NCBI RefSeq assembly: GCF_000722635.1
Contig: NZ_JOKH01000003.1
Location: 719,441 to 754,536 of the forward strand
Direction of reading: 5' to 3'
Length of the DNA stretch: 35,096 bases
Origin: Endozoicomonas numazuensis
Lineage (GTDB): Bacteria > Pseudomonadota > Gammaproteobacteria > Pseudomonadales > Endozoicomonadaceae
Positions within the stretch are counted from its first letter, which is position 1. Each line of letters opens with the position of its first letter. Of the stretch, positions 8,787 through 15,673 are shown piece by piece. A model generated the notes under the pieces. The model was not told the DNA's origin. It worked only from the letters and a program-made list of their open reading frames with translations, and did not search any database. The position numbers and the translations under genes are program-made.

Positions 8787-9399
8787 TGTGTTCATTTCCT
8801 GAGATTCCAGACCCGGCTTCATCATCAAGACTGAACTTCTTCAGGGCTTCATCACTAATCAGCGAACGATCCTTACTGAAATAGAACGTAAGTGTACCCA
8901 AAGTAAATCCCCACTTGCTGACATCAGCAATATTAAGAATCTGTCCATTTTTCTGCAGGAACAGCCAGTCATCAAACTTCACGCGCCAGCTTCTTCCTTT
9001 AATAGGCAGATCCATTTCATAGGTCCAGTTAAAGGTATTACCTTCACTTCTGCCGGTGGCAACGCCAATCACATCAACGGCTACACCTTCATACTGACCA
9101 TCAGCCAGTATTTCTATTTTCCAGAGTCGATTCGAGGTTGAGCCATCTTCATAGATGAAGTCTTCATCGAGTATCAAAACATTGCCTTCTACCCGACCCC
9201 TCATAATGACTTCGAACCGGTTGCGAAGCTTTCCGAAACGATCGACAAACTCTCCTCTGGCGTAGGTAGTGCCCTGAAAATAATGCTCAATGGTTAAAAG
9301 CGGCTGATCTTCTGAGTATTTATCTTGCAGTTTCATAGCGGCACATCCCTGCAGTGAAAGAGTGAACAACAAAACCAAAAGCCAGTGTTTTCTCATCAT
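8773..9399 (-). CDS. DUF3833-type lipoprotein
   Basis: A 208-residue predicted outer-membrane or periplasmic lipoprotein. The N-terminus has a short basic start, a hydrophobic core (WLLVLLFTLS) and a lipobox LQGC, with the acylated Cys about 18 residues in. The mature part is rich in beta-strand-like segments and resembles DUF3833 proteins, which occur beside CFA-like methyltransferases and DUF1365 genes. The first possible start is TTG; the ATG at 9399 has GGAGG 7 bases upstream. It lies 21 bases after the methyltransferase and overlaps the SDR. Molecular function is unknown; a role in handling the modified lipid is inferred from context. Confidence 0.85.
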   Translation of the reverse strand: MMRKHWLLVLLFTLSLQGCAAMKLQDKYSEDQPLLTIEHYFQGTTYARGEFVDRFGKLRNRFEVIMRGRVEGNVLILDEDFIYEDGSTSNRLWKIEILADGQYEGVAVDVIGVATGRSEGNTFNWTYEMDLPIKGRSWRVKFDDWLFLQKNGQILNIADVSKWGFTLGTLTFYFSKDRSLISDEALKKFSLDDEAGSGISGNEHNEKP

Positions 9400-9420
9400 C
9401 AAAGAGCCTCCCTGCCCAGT

Positions 9421-10674
9421 TCATGATTGCGGTTTCCTGATCCTGTAAAGTCGTACGTCAATGCTGTCCTGCTTAAAACCAGCTTCACAATAAGCCAGGT
9501 AAAATAACCACATACGTTTGAAATGTTCGTCAAAGCCCAGCTTCACTATTTCTGACCAGCGCTGTTTGAATACATCTGCCCAGATAGAAAGTGTTTTTGC
9601 GTAATCACGTCCGAAAGAAAAGGTATCTTCAACATTCAGACCCGCTGTCTGACATTGCTCATGAATGATGTGATCGGTGGGTAGCATCCCACCCGGAAAG
9701 ATATAACTCTGAATAAAGTCAGCTTCCTTGCGATACAGGCTGAACCTTTCCTCATCAATGGTAATCGCCTGAATCACTGCCGTGCCACCAGGCTTTAGAA
9801 CGTCAAACACTTTCTGAAAATAGGTTGGCCAGTGGCTTTCACCTACAGCCTCCAGCATTTCAATGGAGACAACCCGATCATACTGTCCCTGAATATCCCG
9901 ATAATCCTTGAGGATAAAGTCAAAGCCCTGTTCGTTTTCCAGAGAATTCTGAGCATACTGCAACTGCTCTGAAGAGAGTGTGACACCAGAATAGTGTTGC
10001 CCACCTTGTTGCTTTAATGTTCTGGCAAAGCCCCCCCAACCACAGCCTATCTCCAGGACTGAATGCTCAGGCTGGACACCCAACCATTCTGAAACCAACT
10101 GATATTTATTGCCCTGCGCCTGCTCCAGTGATTCCCGATCGTTTGTGAACACTGCACTGGAATAGGTCATAGTCTGATCAAGCCAGAGCTTGTAAAAATC
10201 ATTACCCAGATCATAATGAGCGGTAATGTTACGCCGGCTCCCTTTACGACTATTGTTGTTTAATAGATGACTGATACGATTCAGTTTTCTGAAAAACCAG
10301 TGAGAAGAAAACTGCTGATCCAGTGCCTGCTCATTGCTCATACCCCAGTCCAGCACCGCCTGCAGATCCGGAGTATCCCAATCACCTTTCATGTAGGATT
10401 CGGCCAGACCCATTACCCCTCGGTTAGAAGACCTCAACACTTTCATGGGATGATTAATCTGTACTCTGGGGATGGGCACATCCCGCCGATGCTGACCGGT
10501 TTTTACCAGACAATCATCATACTGAAGCTCAATACGGCTGAATGACGCCTGATCCAGTTTACCCACCAGCCATTTCAATGATCTGGGCAACGGACGCTCT
10601 TCACTCACAGCGGTTTTATTCTGCGCTGCGATAAAACTGTTTTGCGTCAGACTTTTACCTGAACTTTCCAGCAT
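9421..10674 (-). CDS. CFA-like SAM-dependent fatty-acid methyltransferase
   Basis: A 417-residue member of the cyclopropane-fatty-acyl-phospholipid synthase family, which transfers a methyl group from SAM to the double bond of phospholipid acyl chains. An N-terminal lipid-binding part (about 35-130) precedes the methyltransferase fold with ITAHYDLGNDFY and LEIGCGWGG (207-215, SAM binding). The start is well fixed: GGAGG precedes the ATG at 10674. Upstream in-frame codons overlap the DUF1365 gene. Two positions that bind bicarbonate in E. coli Cfa look changed: the Cys of YSCAYW is Ser (YSSAVF, about 173), and the His of LLHTI is Gln (VIQAITI). With the neighbouring FAD enzyme this suggests a methylated or furan fatty acid product, as with UfaM of Rhodobacter; that is inference. 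Confidence 0.88.
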   Translation of the reverse strand: MLESSGKSLTQNSFIAAQNKTAVSEERPLPRSLKWLVGKLDQASFSRIELQYDDCLVKTGQHRRDVPIPRVQINHPMKVLRSSNRGVMGLAESYMKGDWDTPDLQAVLDWGMSNEQALDQQFSSHWFFRKLNRISHLLNNNSRKGSRRNITAHYDLGNDFYKLWLDQTMTYSSAVFTNDRESLEQAQGNKYQLVSEWLGVQPEHSVLEIGCGWGGFARTLKQQGGQHYSGVTLSSEQLQYAQNSLENEQGFDFILKDYRDIQGQYDRVVSIEMLEAVGESHWPTYFQKVFDVLKPGGTAVIQAITIDEERFSLYRKEADFIQSYIFPGGMLPTDHIIHEQCQTAGLNVEDTFSFGRDYAKTLSIWADVFKQRWSEIVKLGFDEHFKRMWLFYLAYCEAGFKQDSIDVRLYRIRKPQS

Positions 10675-10750
10675 TGATGCCTCCTGTCTACCGTAAAAAT
10701 ACCTTGTAACCGTTACTCTTAACTCATGGTTCTTTATTCGCTCAATCGCG

Positions 10751-11563
10751 CTAACCGGATTGGTTTTTCTGTTCCTGACGATCAGGGTGACCTGACCAGC
10801 CTCGGCTCCAACTGAAGAACCTTGCTTTTGGAACATGGCGAACAACCTTGATCCCTTTGAAAAACAAACGCAGTGCTTCCCAATGAATAGCCAGGATGAC
10901 TTTGATCGCCTGCAAAGGCAGAACCAATAACTGTTTGAGAATATTAAAGTCACTTAATGTCTGACGAGTCCCTTTAAAAACAGCGGCAAACAGCTTTCCT
11001 TCGTCATTGTTAAGGTTGATGGATAACTTGATTGTCTTACCGGGTAATTGAACCCTGAATCCATACTGGCAATCAGTGTTGAAAAAAGGTGACACGTGCA
11101 GCTGTTTTTCAACGGCCTGGTGAAAAAATACCTGCCCGTCTTTTGCTTTTTCGGCCGGGATCACATAACTGTGCCGCTCTCCAAAGGTATTGGTCACTTC
11201 GTAGATCAGCGCTAAAAGCTTTTGTTCCGATGAAAAGCAGTAATACACCGTGAGAGGATTGAAGGCGTACCCCAAAACCCTTGGATAACAAAACATCAAA
11301 ATACGCGCAGGAGCAGGCACCTCATTCTCGGCAAGCAGCCCTTCTACCTGAACTTTAAGATCACGCCCTGACCCATCACCAAAATCTTTCCGGAAAAATG
11401 AGAGCAGGTTAAAACGATCAACAGAAAAAAACCTGAAACGTTGATGAAGAGTATCCAGTTCATCCAGATCCACCAGCCAGGAAGCTACACGGTATGCAAA
11501 CCTGTGCTTGCGGGGGCGAATGCGGTTATGCATCAAATGCCCCCAGTAAACTGCCGAATTCAT
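10751..11563 (-). CDS. DUF1365 family protein
   Basis: A 270-residue protein of the DUF1365 family (YWGHLMHNRIRP start, FCYPRVLGYAFNPLTVYYCF core, YEVTNTFGERHSY, then FHVSPFF-like block). Members occur almost always between an FAD amine-oxidase-like gene and a CFA-like methyltransferase, as here. Biochemical function is unknown to me. The ATG at 11563 was chosen because AGGAGG lies a good distance upstream; an earlier in-frame start would overlap the preceding gene. The gaps are 43 bases to the FAD gene and 76 bases to the methyltransferase. Confidence 0.88.
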   Translation of the reverse strand: MNSAVYWGHLMHNRIRPRKHRFAYRVASWLVDLDELDTLHQRFRFFSVDRFNLLSFFRKDFGDGSGRDLKVQVEGLLAENEVPAPARILMFCYPRVLGYAFNPLTVYYCFSSEQKLLALIYEVTNTFGERHSYVIPAEKAKDGQVFFHQAVEKQLHVSPFFNTDCQYGFRVQLPGKTIKLSINLNNDEGKLFAAVFKGTRQTLSDFNILKQLLVLPLQAIKVILAIHWEALRLFFKGIKVVRHVPKARFFSWSRGWSGHPDRQEQKNQSG

Positions 11564-11606
11564 AACGGCCTCCTGATCATCAGGATGAGGATTATTTCGC
11601 TTCAGA

Positions 11607-12986
11607 TCAGTAAATGTCATGAACACGTTCCAAGCCAGAAGTCACCGGTCTTTTTCCGATGCCATGCTCAGGCCAGACCAGGCGGTCATTCTGATTTTCA
11701 ACAGACCAGGGCCTTCTTTTACCACCCAGAGCTTCGGCAACCGCGAGACCCGACTGCAAACCGTCTTCATGGAATCCATAGCCAAACCAGGCGCCACAGA
11801 ACCAGGTACGATTACGCCCCTGCAGCTCCCACAATCGTGACTGCGCCTCAAGCGCATTGCGATCGAACACCGGATGATCATAGAGATAGCAACCATGAAT
11901 CTTTTCAGGTTCTATAGAAGGATTAAGGGTGACAAACAGCGGCTGACCTTCAAGATGCTGAAGACGATTCATCCAGTAAGTGAGAGAAGGCCCCTTATGC
12001 CTTTCTCCTGCCTTATGCCTTTCTCCTGACTGCGTGCCAAAATAATTCCAACTGGCCCAGGCTCTTTTCCTGGAAGGCATAAGTCGTTCATCGCTGTGCA
12101 GAACGGCCCGATTGCGCTGAAAACTGAACGCTCCCAGTAACAATTGTTCAAGCTCATCCGGCTCACCCAGCATGGCCAGAGAAGTATCGGCATGGCAGGC
12201 CATAACCACATGATCAAACTCATGGGTGCCCCCCTGAAGATCCGTAATAACGACCCGATCTGCGTATCGCTTCACTTTTCGGACACACCGGTTTTTGACC
12301 GCCAGACCATCCATATCGGCCAGAATGCGTTGGACGTACTCTTTGCTGCCCCCCTCCACCGTTTGCCACTGAGGACGATCTGTCAGCTGCAGCAACCCAT
12401 GATTCTGGCAGAACCTCATAAAGGCCAGCGCCGGATAGTCCAGCATACGATCAGAAGGAGTTGACCATATGGCAGCTCCCATAGGCACCAGATGGTCATC
12501 AATAAACTGTTGGCTATAGCCTCGTCCGGAGAGTAATTCCCGAAGAGTGACAGATGGGTTGAGCTGTTGCATCAGCTCATTACTGGCCTGATAAAACCTG
12601 AAGATATCCAGTAACATTCTCAGGAATCGAGGCTTCAGCAAGTTGAGACGTTGGGCAAAAAGGCCGTTCAGGTCAGTTCCTGAATACTCGGTACGACCTT
12701 CATTCATAGAGACCGCAAAGGACATGTCGGTGTTTATTACCGGCACATTCAGATGATCAAAAAAAGCGGTCAGGTTAGGATAAGTCTTTTTATTGAAGAC
12801 AATAAAGCCGGTATCCACAGGCACGGTCAGATCGCCGTCATTAACCATCACTGTATTACTATGGCCGCCAAAACGATCATCTTTCTCAAATAGAGTCACG
12901 TTGTGCTGTTTAGACAGTAACCAGGCACTGGATAGCCCGCCTATGCCTGATCCAATTACAGCAATGTTGAGTCCTTTAACTGTCAT
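11607..12986 (-). CDS. FAD-dependent amine-oxidase-like oxidoreductase, first gene of lipid operon
   Basis: A 459-residue flavoprotein with an N-terminal Rossmann dinucleotide-binding motif (VIGSGIGGLSSAWLL, glycines 12, 14, 17) followed by the acidic LFEKDDRFGGHSNTV block typical of amine-oxidase/desaturase-like FAD proteins. The C-terminal FAD-contact region includes WFCGAWFGYGFHEDGLQSG. In sigma-E/ChrR clusters such proteins act with CFA-like methylases on unsaturated fatty acids. The ATG lies about 27 bases downstream of the predicted start point of a TGATCC-N16-CGTA promoter. An exact 18-base tandem duplication (11993-12010, 12011-12028) adds a second GERHKA hexapeptide but keeps the frame. 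Confidence 0.88.
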   Translation of the reverse strand: MTVKGLNIAVIGSGIGGLSSAWLLSKQHNVTLFEKDDRFGGHSNTVMVNDGDLTVPVDTGFIVFNKKTYPNLTAFFDHLNVPVINTDMSFAVSMNEGRTEYSGTDLNGLFAQRLNLLKPRFLRMLLDIFRFYQASNELMQQLNPSVTLRELLSGRGYSQQFIDDHLVPMGAAIWSTPSDRMLDYPALAFMRFCQNHGLLQLTDRPQWQTVEGGSKEYVQRILADMDGLAVKNRCVRKVKRYADRVVITDLQGGTHEFDHVVMACHADTSLAMLGEPDELEQLLLGAFSFQRNRAVLHSDERLMPSRKRAWASWNYFGTQSGERHKAGERHKGPSLTYWMNRLQHLEGQPLFVTLNPSIEPEKIHGCYLYDHPVFDRNALEAQSRLWELQGRNRTWFCGAWFGYGFHEDGLQSGLAVAEALGGKRRPWSVENQNDRLVWPEHGIGKRPVTSGLERVHDIY

Positions 12987-13020
12987 AGAGCGACCTGTAA
13001 ACGTAAGCTTCAGAAACCTC

Positions 13021-13046
13021 TACGCGTTACTCCCTCAATTGGATCA
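13021..13046 (-). promoter_or_regulatory. Predicted ECF sigma (RpoE/ChrR type) promoter for lipid operon
   Basis: Read on the minus strand, TGATCC (13046-13041) is followed by a 16-base spacer and CGTA (13024-13021). The same two-part motif with the same spacer occurs in the opposite orientation 42 bases away. TGATCC is, from memory, the known -35 of RpoE/ChrR-group sigma factors. The start point would be near 13013, leaving about 27 untranslated bases before the FAD gene. Confidence 0.75.
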
Positions 13047-13087
13047 CATACAAGGCCACTGACTTGATTTCCTGATTTAAAACCCAG

Positions 13088-13113
13088 TGATCCAATCGCG
13101 CCTTAACCACGTA
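13088..13113 (+). promoter_or_regulatory. Predicted autoregulatory ECF sigma promoter for sigma/ChrR operon
   Basis: TGATCC at 13088-13093, a 16-base spacer, then CGTA at 13110-13113. The extended sequences TGATCCAAT are shared with the divergent promoter, and the spacer lengths are identical. It is placed to transcribe the sigma gene starting at 13188, implying positive autoregulation once the anti-sigma factor releases the sigma factor. Confidence 0.75.
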
Positions 13114-13187
13114 AAGAGAGACAAATGGGCTGAACACGCGATACTCTGATGATATGTCCAATTCAGATAAACAGCTATGAGCTAGAA

Positions 13188-13814
13188 ATGACGGATCATG
13201 ACAATAGAAATGGCCATACTGAAACGCCACGTTCCGACCATTTCGCCAGTAAAAGCAAAATGGCTCCAAATAACAGCATCACAAAAACGCCCGACAAGTT
13301 AAAACAGTCACTGGCCGATCTGGGCAGGTACCGAGACAAGCAGACCTTTGCTCTGCTATACGACTTTTTTGCCCCGAGACTCAAGAGTCACCTGATGTCT
13401 AAAGGCGCTCATGGAGAAATGGCCGAAGAACTGGTCCAGGAAACGATGTTGTCCGTCTGGAAGAACTGTAAAAGCTATGACCCGGATAAATCCGCAGCCT
13501 CCACCTGGATTTTCCGCATTGCCAGAAACCTGTGGATTGACCGTTTGAGAAAAGAAAAATCGAACCTCTTGTCACCATTGGATAATTATCCCGAGAGCAG
13601 CTTTGTACCAGCCATGAAAGAGTTTGACTCTGCCAAGATCAAATCAGCCCTGAAAAGCCTTCCTCAACAACAAGCCCAACTGGTTTACAAGGTGTATTAC
13701 GAAGGAAAAAGTCACCGCGAGATTTCTGAAGACATGGACATGCCACTGGGCAGCGTGAAATCAGGCTTGAGACTGGCATTCACCAAACTTCGTAATCAGA
13801 TGGGAGAGGTATAA
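13188..13814 (+). CDS. ECF RNA polymerase sigma factor, RpoE/ChrR group
   Basis: A 208-residue sigma-70-family ECF factor. Region 2 spans LYDFFAPRLKSHL through STWIFRIARNLWIDRLRKEK, including the core-binding EELVQETMLSVWKN helix. Region 4 has LPQQQAQLVYKVYYEGKSHREISEDMDMPLGSVKSG (quoted only to locate it), a helix-turn-helix for the -35 element. In this group the partner anti-sigma factor is inactivated by singlet oxygen or related stress. The start is uncertain: ATG codons at 13149, 13188 and 13260 are all possible and none has a strong ribosome site; family length fits 13188 or 13260. The stop overlaps the anti-sigma start as TAATG. Confidence 0.93.
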   Translation: MTDHDNRNGHTETPRSDHFASKSKMAPNNSITKTPDKLKQSLADLGRYRDKQTFALLYDFFAPRLKSHLMSKGAHGEMAEELVQETMLSVWKNCKSYDPDKSAASTWIFRIARNLWIDRLRKEKSNLLSPLDNYPESSFVPAMKEFDSAKIKSALKSLPQQQAQLVYKVYYEGKSHREISEDMDMPLGSVKSGLRLAFTKLRNQMGEV

Positions 13815-14464
13815 TGACAACACATCATCCTGACCTCAGTACCCTGATGAGCTACTCCGCAGGCAGCCTGCCTGACGCCATCGCAACCGTTGTGGCCGCA
13901 CATTTGAGCCTGTGTGACCACTGCAGCTGTCACGTTCAGGAGGCTGAGCAGATTGGCATCAGTTTACTCGAACAGCTTGAGCCTACGCCTATGTCGGCAG
14001 GTGCAAAAGACGACATATTGTCGATGCTGGGTGAAACGACTCAAGCTGCCGAACCGGCCAAGCCTGAACCGCATGTACCTGACGACGCAGACGTTCCTTC
14101 TCCATTGAGACACTTACTGGGACACTACCTGGACGACCTGCATTGGAAAACCATGGCACCCGGACTCAAACAGTTCATTCTGCCTGCGGCAGAGAGTAAC
14201 CTCAGGCTACTGAAAATTGCTCCGGGTACCTGCATGCCCTCTCATGGACATACTGGTTCTGAGCTCACTCTGGTTCTGAGGGGGTCTTATTCAGATGAGT
14301 TGGGTCGATTCTGTGCAGGTGACGTGGCCGACCTTGACCCTGATATTCAACATCAACCGGTTGCCGATACCCACGAAGGCTGCATATGCCTGATTGCCAC
14401 CGACGCTCCTTTAAGATTTAACGGACTTGTGCCCAGGCTTTTGCAACCTTTCTTCCAGCTCTGA
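13814..14464 (+). CDS. chrR: ChrR-family zinc/cupin anti-sigma factor
   Basis: A 216-residue two-domain anti-sigma factor. The N-terminal zinc domain has an early His (H4 or H5), H30, C34 and C37 (HLSLCDHC), matching the zinc ligands of Rhodobacter ChrR. A Pro/Glu-rich linker (about 75-97) leads to a cupin with H144, H146, E150 and H180, which match the cupin ligands of Rhodobacter ChrR at a constant offset of three. The N-terminal domain should hold the sigma factor inactive, and the cupin is needed for the singlet-oxygen response in Rhodobacter. The start is coupled to the sigma stop through TAATG, with GGGAGAGG upstream. Confidence 0.93.
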   Translation: MTTHHPDLSTLMSYSAGSLPDAIATVVAAHLSLCDHCSCHVQEAEQIGISLLEQLEPTPMSAGAKDDILSMLGETTQAAEPAKPEPHVPDDADVPSPLRHLLGHYLDDLHWKTMAPGLKQFILPAAESNLRLLKIAPGTCMPSHGHTGSELTLVLRGSYSDELGRFCAGDVADLDPDIQHQPVADTHEGCICLIATDAPLRFNGLVPRLLQPFFQL

Positions 14465-14501
14465 GTTTATAGGGAACGGAGTTAATACACACAAGTAATC
14501 C

Positions 14502-14540
14502 AGCCTGTCGAAGAATGCAGGTCATGCACTTCGACAGGCT
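14502..14540. repeat. REP-like palindrome downstream of chrR
   Basis: AGCCTGTCGAAG at 14502-14513 is perfectly complementary to CTTCGACAGGCT at 14529-14540, with a 15-base loop. The CTTCGACAGGCT sequence resembles dispersed palindromes found in many gammaproteobacteria. No T-run follows, so it is not an obvious intrinsic terminator, though it could stabilise the chrR message end. Confidence 0.6.
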
Positions 14541-14620
14541 CCGTGCCAACGATATGAGGCATGACTCTTTGCTGTATCGGTGTTCCAAGCCTTCCGTAAA
14601 ATGATTACTTCGCTCAAAGT

Positions 14621-14666
14621 CGATTAAGAAGTACGATTAAGAAGTACGATTAAGAAGTACGATTAA
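14621..14666 (+). repeat. 13-bp tandem repeat upstream of pdxY
   Basis: CGATTAAGAAGTA occurs three times exactly (14621-14633, 14634-14646, 14647-14659) and is followed by CGATTAA. It ends 36 bases before the pdxY start, in the probable promoter or leader region. The copies are identical, so the expansion is recent; copy number may vary between strains. Confidence 0.9.
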
Positions 14667-14702
14667 ACTTTTCGGATCTGGTTTGAGCAATACCTCCACC
14701 CT

Positions 14703-15560
14703 ATGAACATACTCTCCATTCAATCCCATGTCGCTTACGGACATGCTGGAAACTCTTCGGCTGTCTTTCCCCTTCAGCGTATGGGATTCAATGTCTGGCC
14801 CGTCAACACCGTCATGTTTTCCAACCATACGGGTTATGACACCTGGAAAGGCCCGGTATTTCAGCCACAAACTCTGTTGGACGTGATTGAAGGTATTGAG
14901 CAATTGAATGTGATGTCTCGATGCAATGCCGTGCTTTCAGGCTACATGGGAGATCCGGCGGTTGCTGATGTTATTTTGCATGCTGTGGATAAAGTAAAAA
15001 AAGCAAACCCTCAGGCACTTTACTGCTGCGATCCTGTGATGGGCGACAGAGACACAGGCCTGTATGTGAATCATCAGATTCCAGCGTTTTTCCGGGATCA
15101 ACTCCTGACGAAAGCGGATATTCTGACCCCCAATCATTTTGAGCTGGAAATATTAAGCGGACAAACTATTCACAGCCCTGAACAGGCTCTTTCTGCAGCT
15201 CGCTCATTACTGGGCAAAGGCCCCAGGGTGATATTGGTCACCAGTCTTATTTATCAGGATTCAGATAACGACATCATTGAAATGATGGCGGTCACAGAAA
15301 CCGAAGCCTGGACAGTCAAAGCGCCACTGCTGCATTTTAAAAACACCATGAGTGGCTGTGGTGATGCGACTTCAGCCCTGTTCCTTGCCAAGTACCTGAT
15401 GACCGAGCAGTTAAAGAGCAGCCTGGAACATGTTGCGGGTGCCATGTACGCGGCATTCAAACTAACCCATCAGCATCAAGGCTCAGAGCTAATGCTTATA
15501 GAGTCTCAGGATCAACTGGTTAAACCACAAGAAGTCTTTGTCGCTCAACCCATTGGATAA
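14703..15560 (+). CDS. pdxY: Pyridoxal kinase PdxY
   Basis: A 285-residue ribokinase-fold kinase that phosphorylates pyridoxal with ATP to give pyridoxal 5'-phosphate in the salvage pathway. It starts with the family signature ILSIQSHVAYGHAGNSSAVFPLQ (shown in part) and has CDPVMGD, TPNHFELE and a catalytic SGCGDATSALF loop whose Asp is the general base. Most homologs read G-T/S-G-D there, so the Cys is a mild variation. Length matches PdxY (about 286). No strong ribosome site is visible. A weak hairpin at 15603-15625 (AGATAGGCTC / GAGCTATCT) follows the gene. Confidence 0.95.
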   Translation: MNILSIQSHVAYGHAGNSSAVFPLQRMGFNVWPVNTVMFSNHTGYDTWKGPVFQPQTLLDVIEGIEQLNVMSRCNAVLSGYMGDPAVADVILHAVDKVKKANPQALYCCDPVMGDRDTGLYVNHQIPAFFRDQLLTKADILTPNHFELEILSGQTIHSPEQALSAARSLLGKGPRVILVTSLIYQDSDNDIIEMMAVTETEAWTVKAPLLHFKNTMSGCGDATSALFLAKYLMTEQLKSSLEHVAGAMYAAFKLTHQHQGSELMLIESQDQLVKPQEVFVAQPIG

Positions 15561-15673
15561 TGAAACAGGTTGGAACCTTCCCAGCTCCACCCTGTGTATT
15601 ACAGATAGGCTCTCATGAGCTATCTTCAATGCGCCAATAATGAATAATCTTGTAATCATCAGGGAAGGCTTTG

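Noticed and set aside
9421-10953. A 510-residue version of the CFA-like enzyme
   Set aside because: The first 93 codons overlap the DUF1365 gene, while the ATG at 10674 has a strong GGAGG site and matches family length.
11441-11917. Plus-strand open frame across the DUF1365 and FAD genes
   Set aside because: It is antisense to two well-supported genes and its translation shows no family features.
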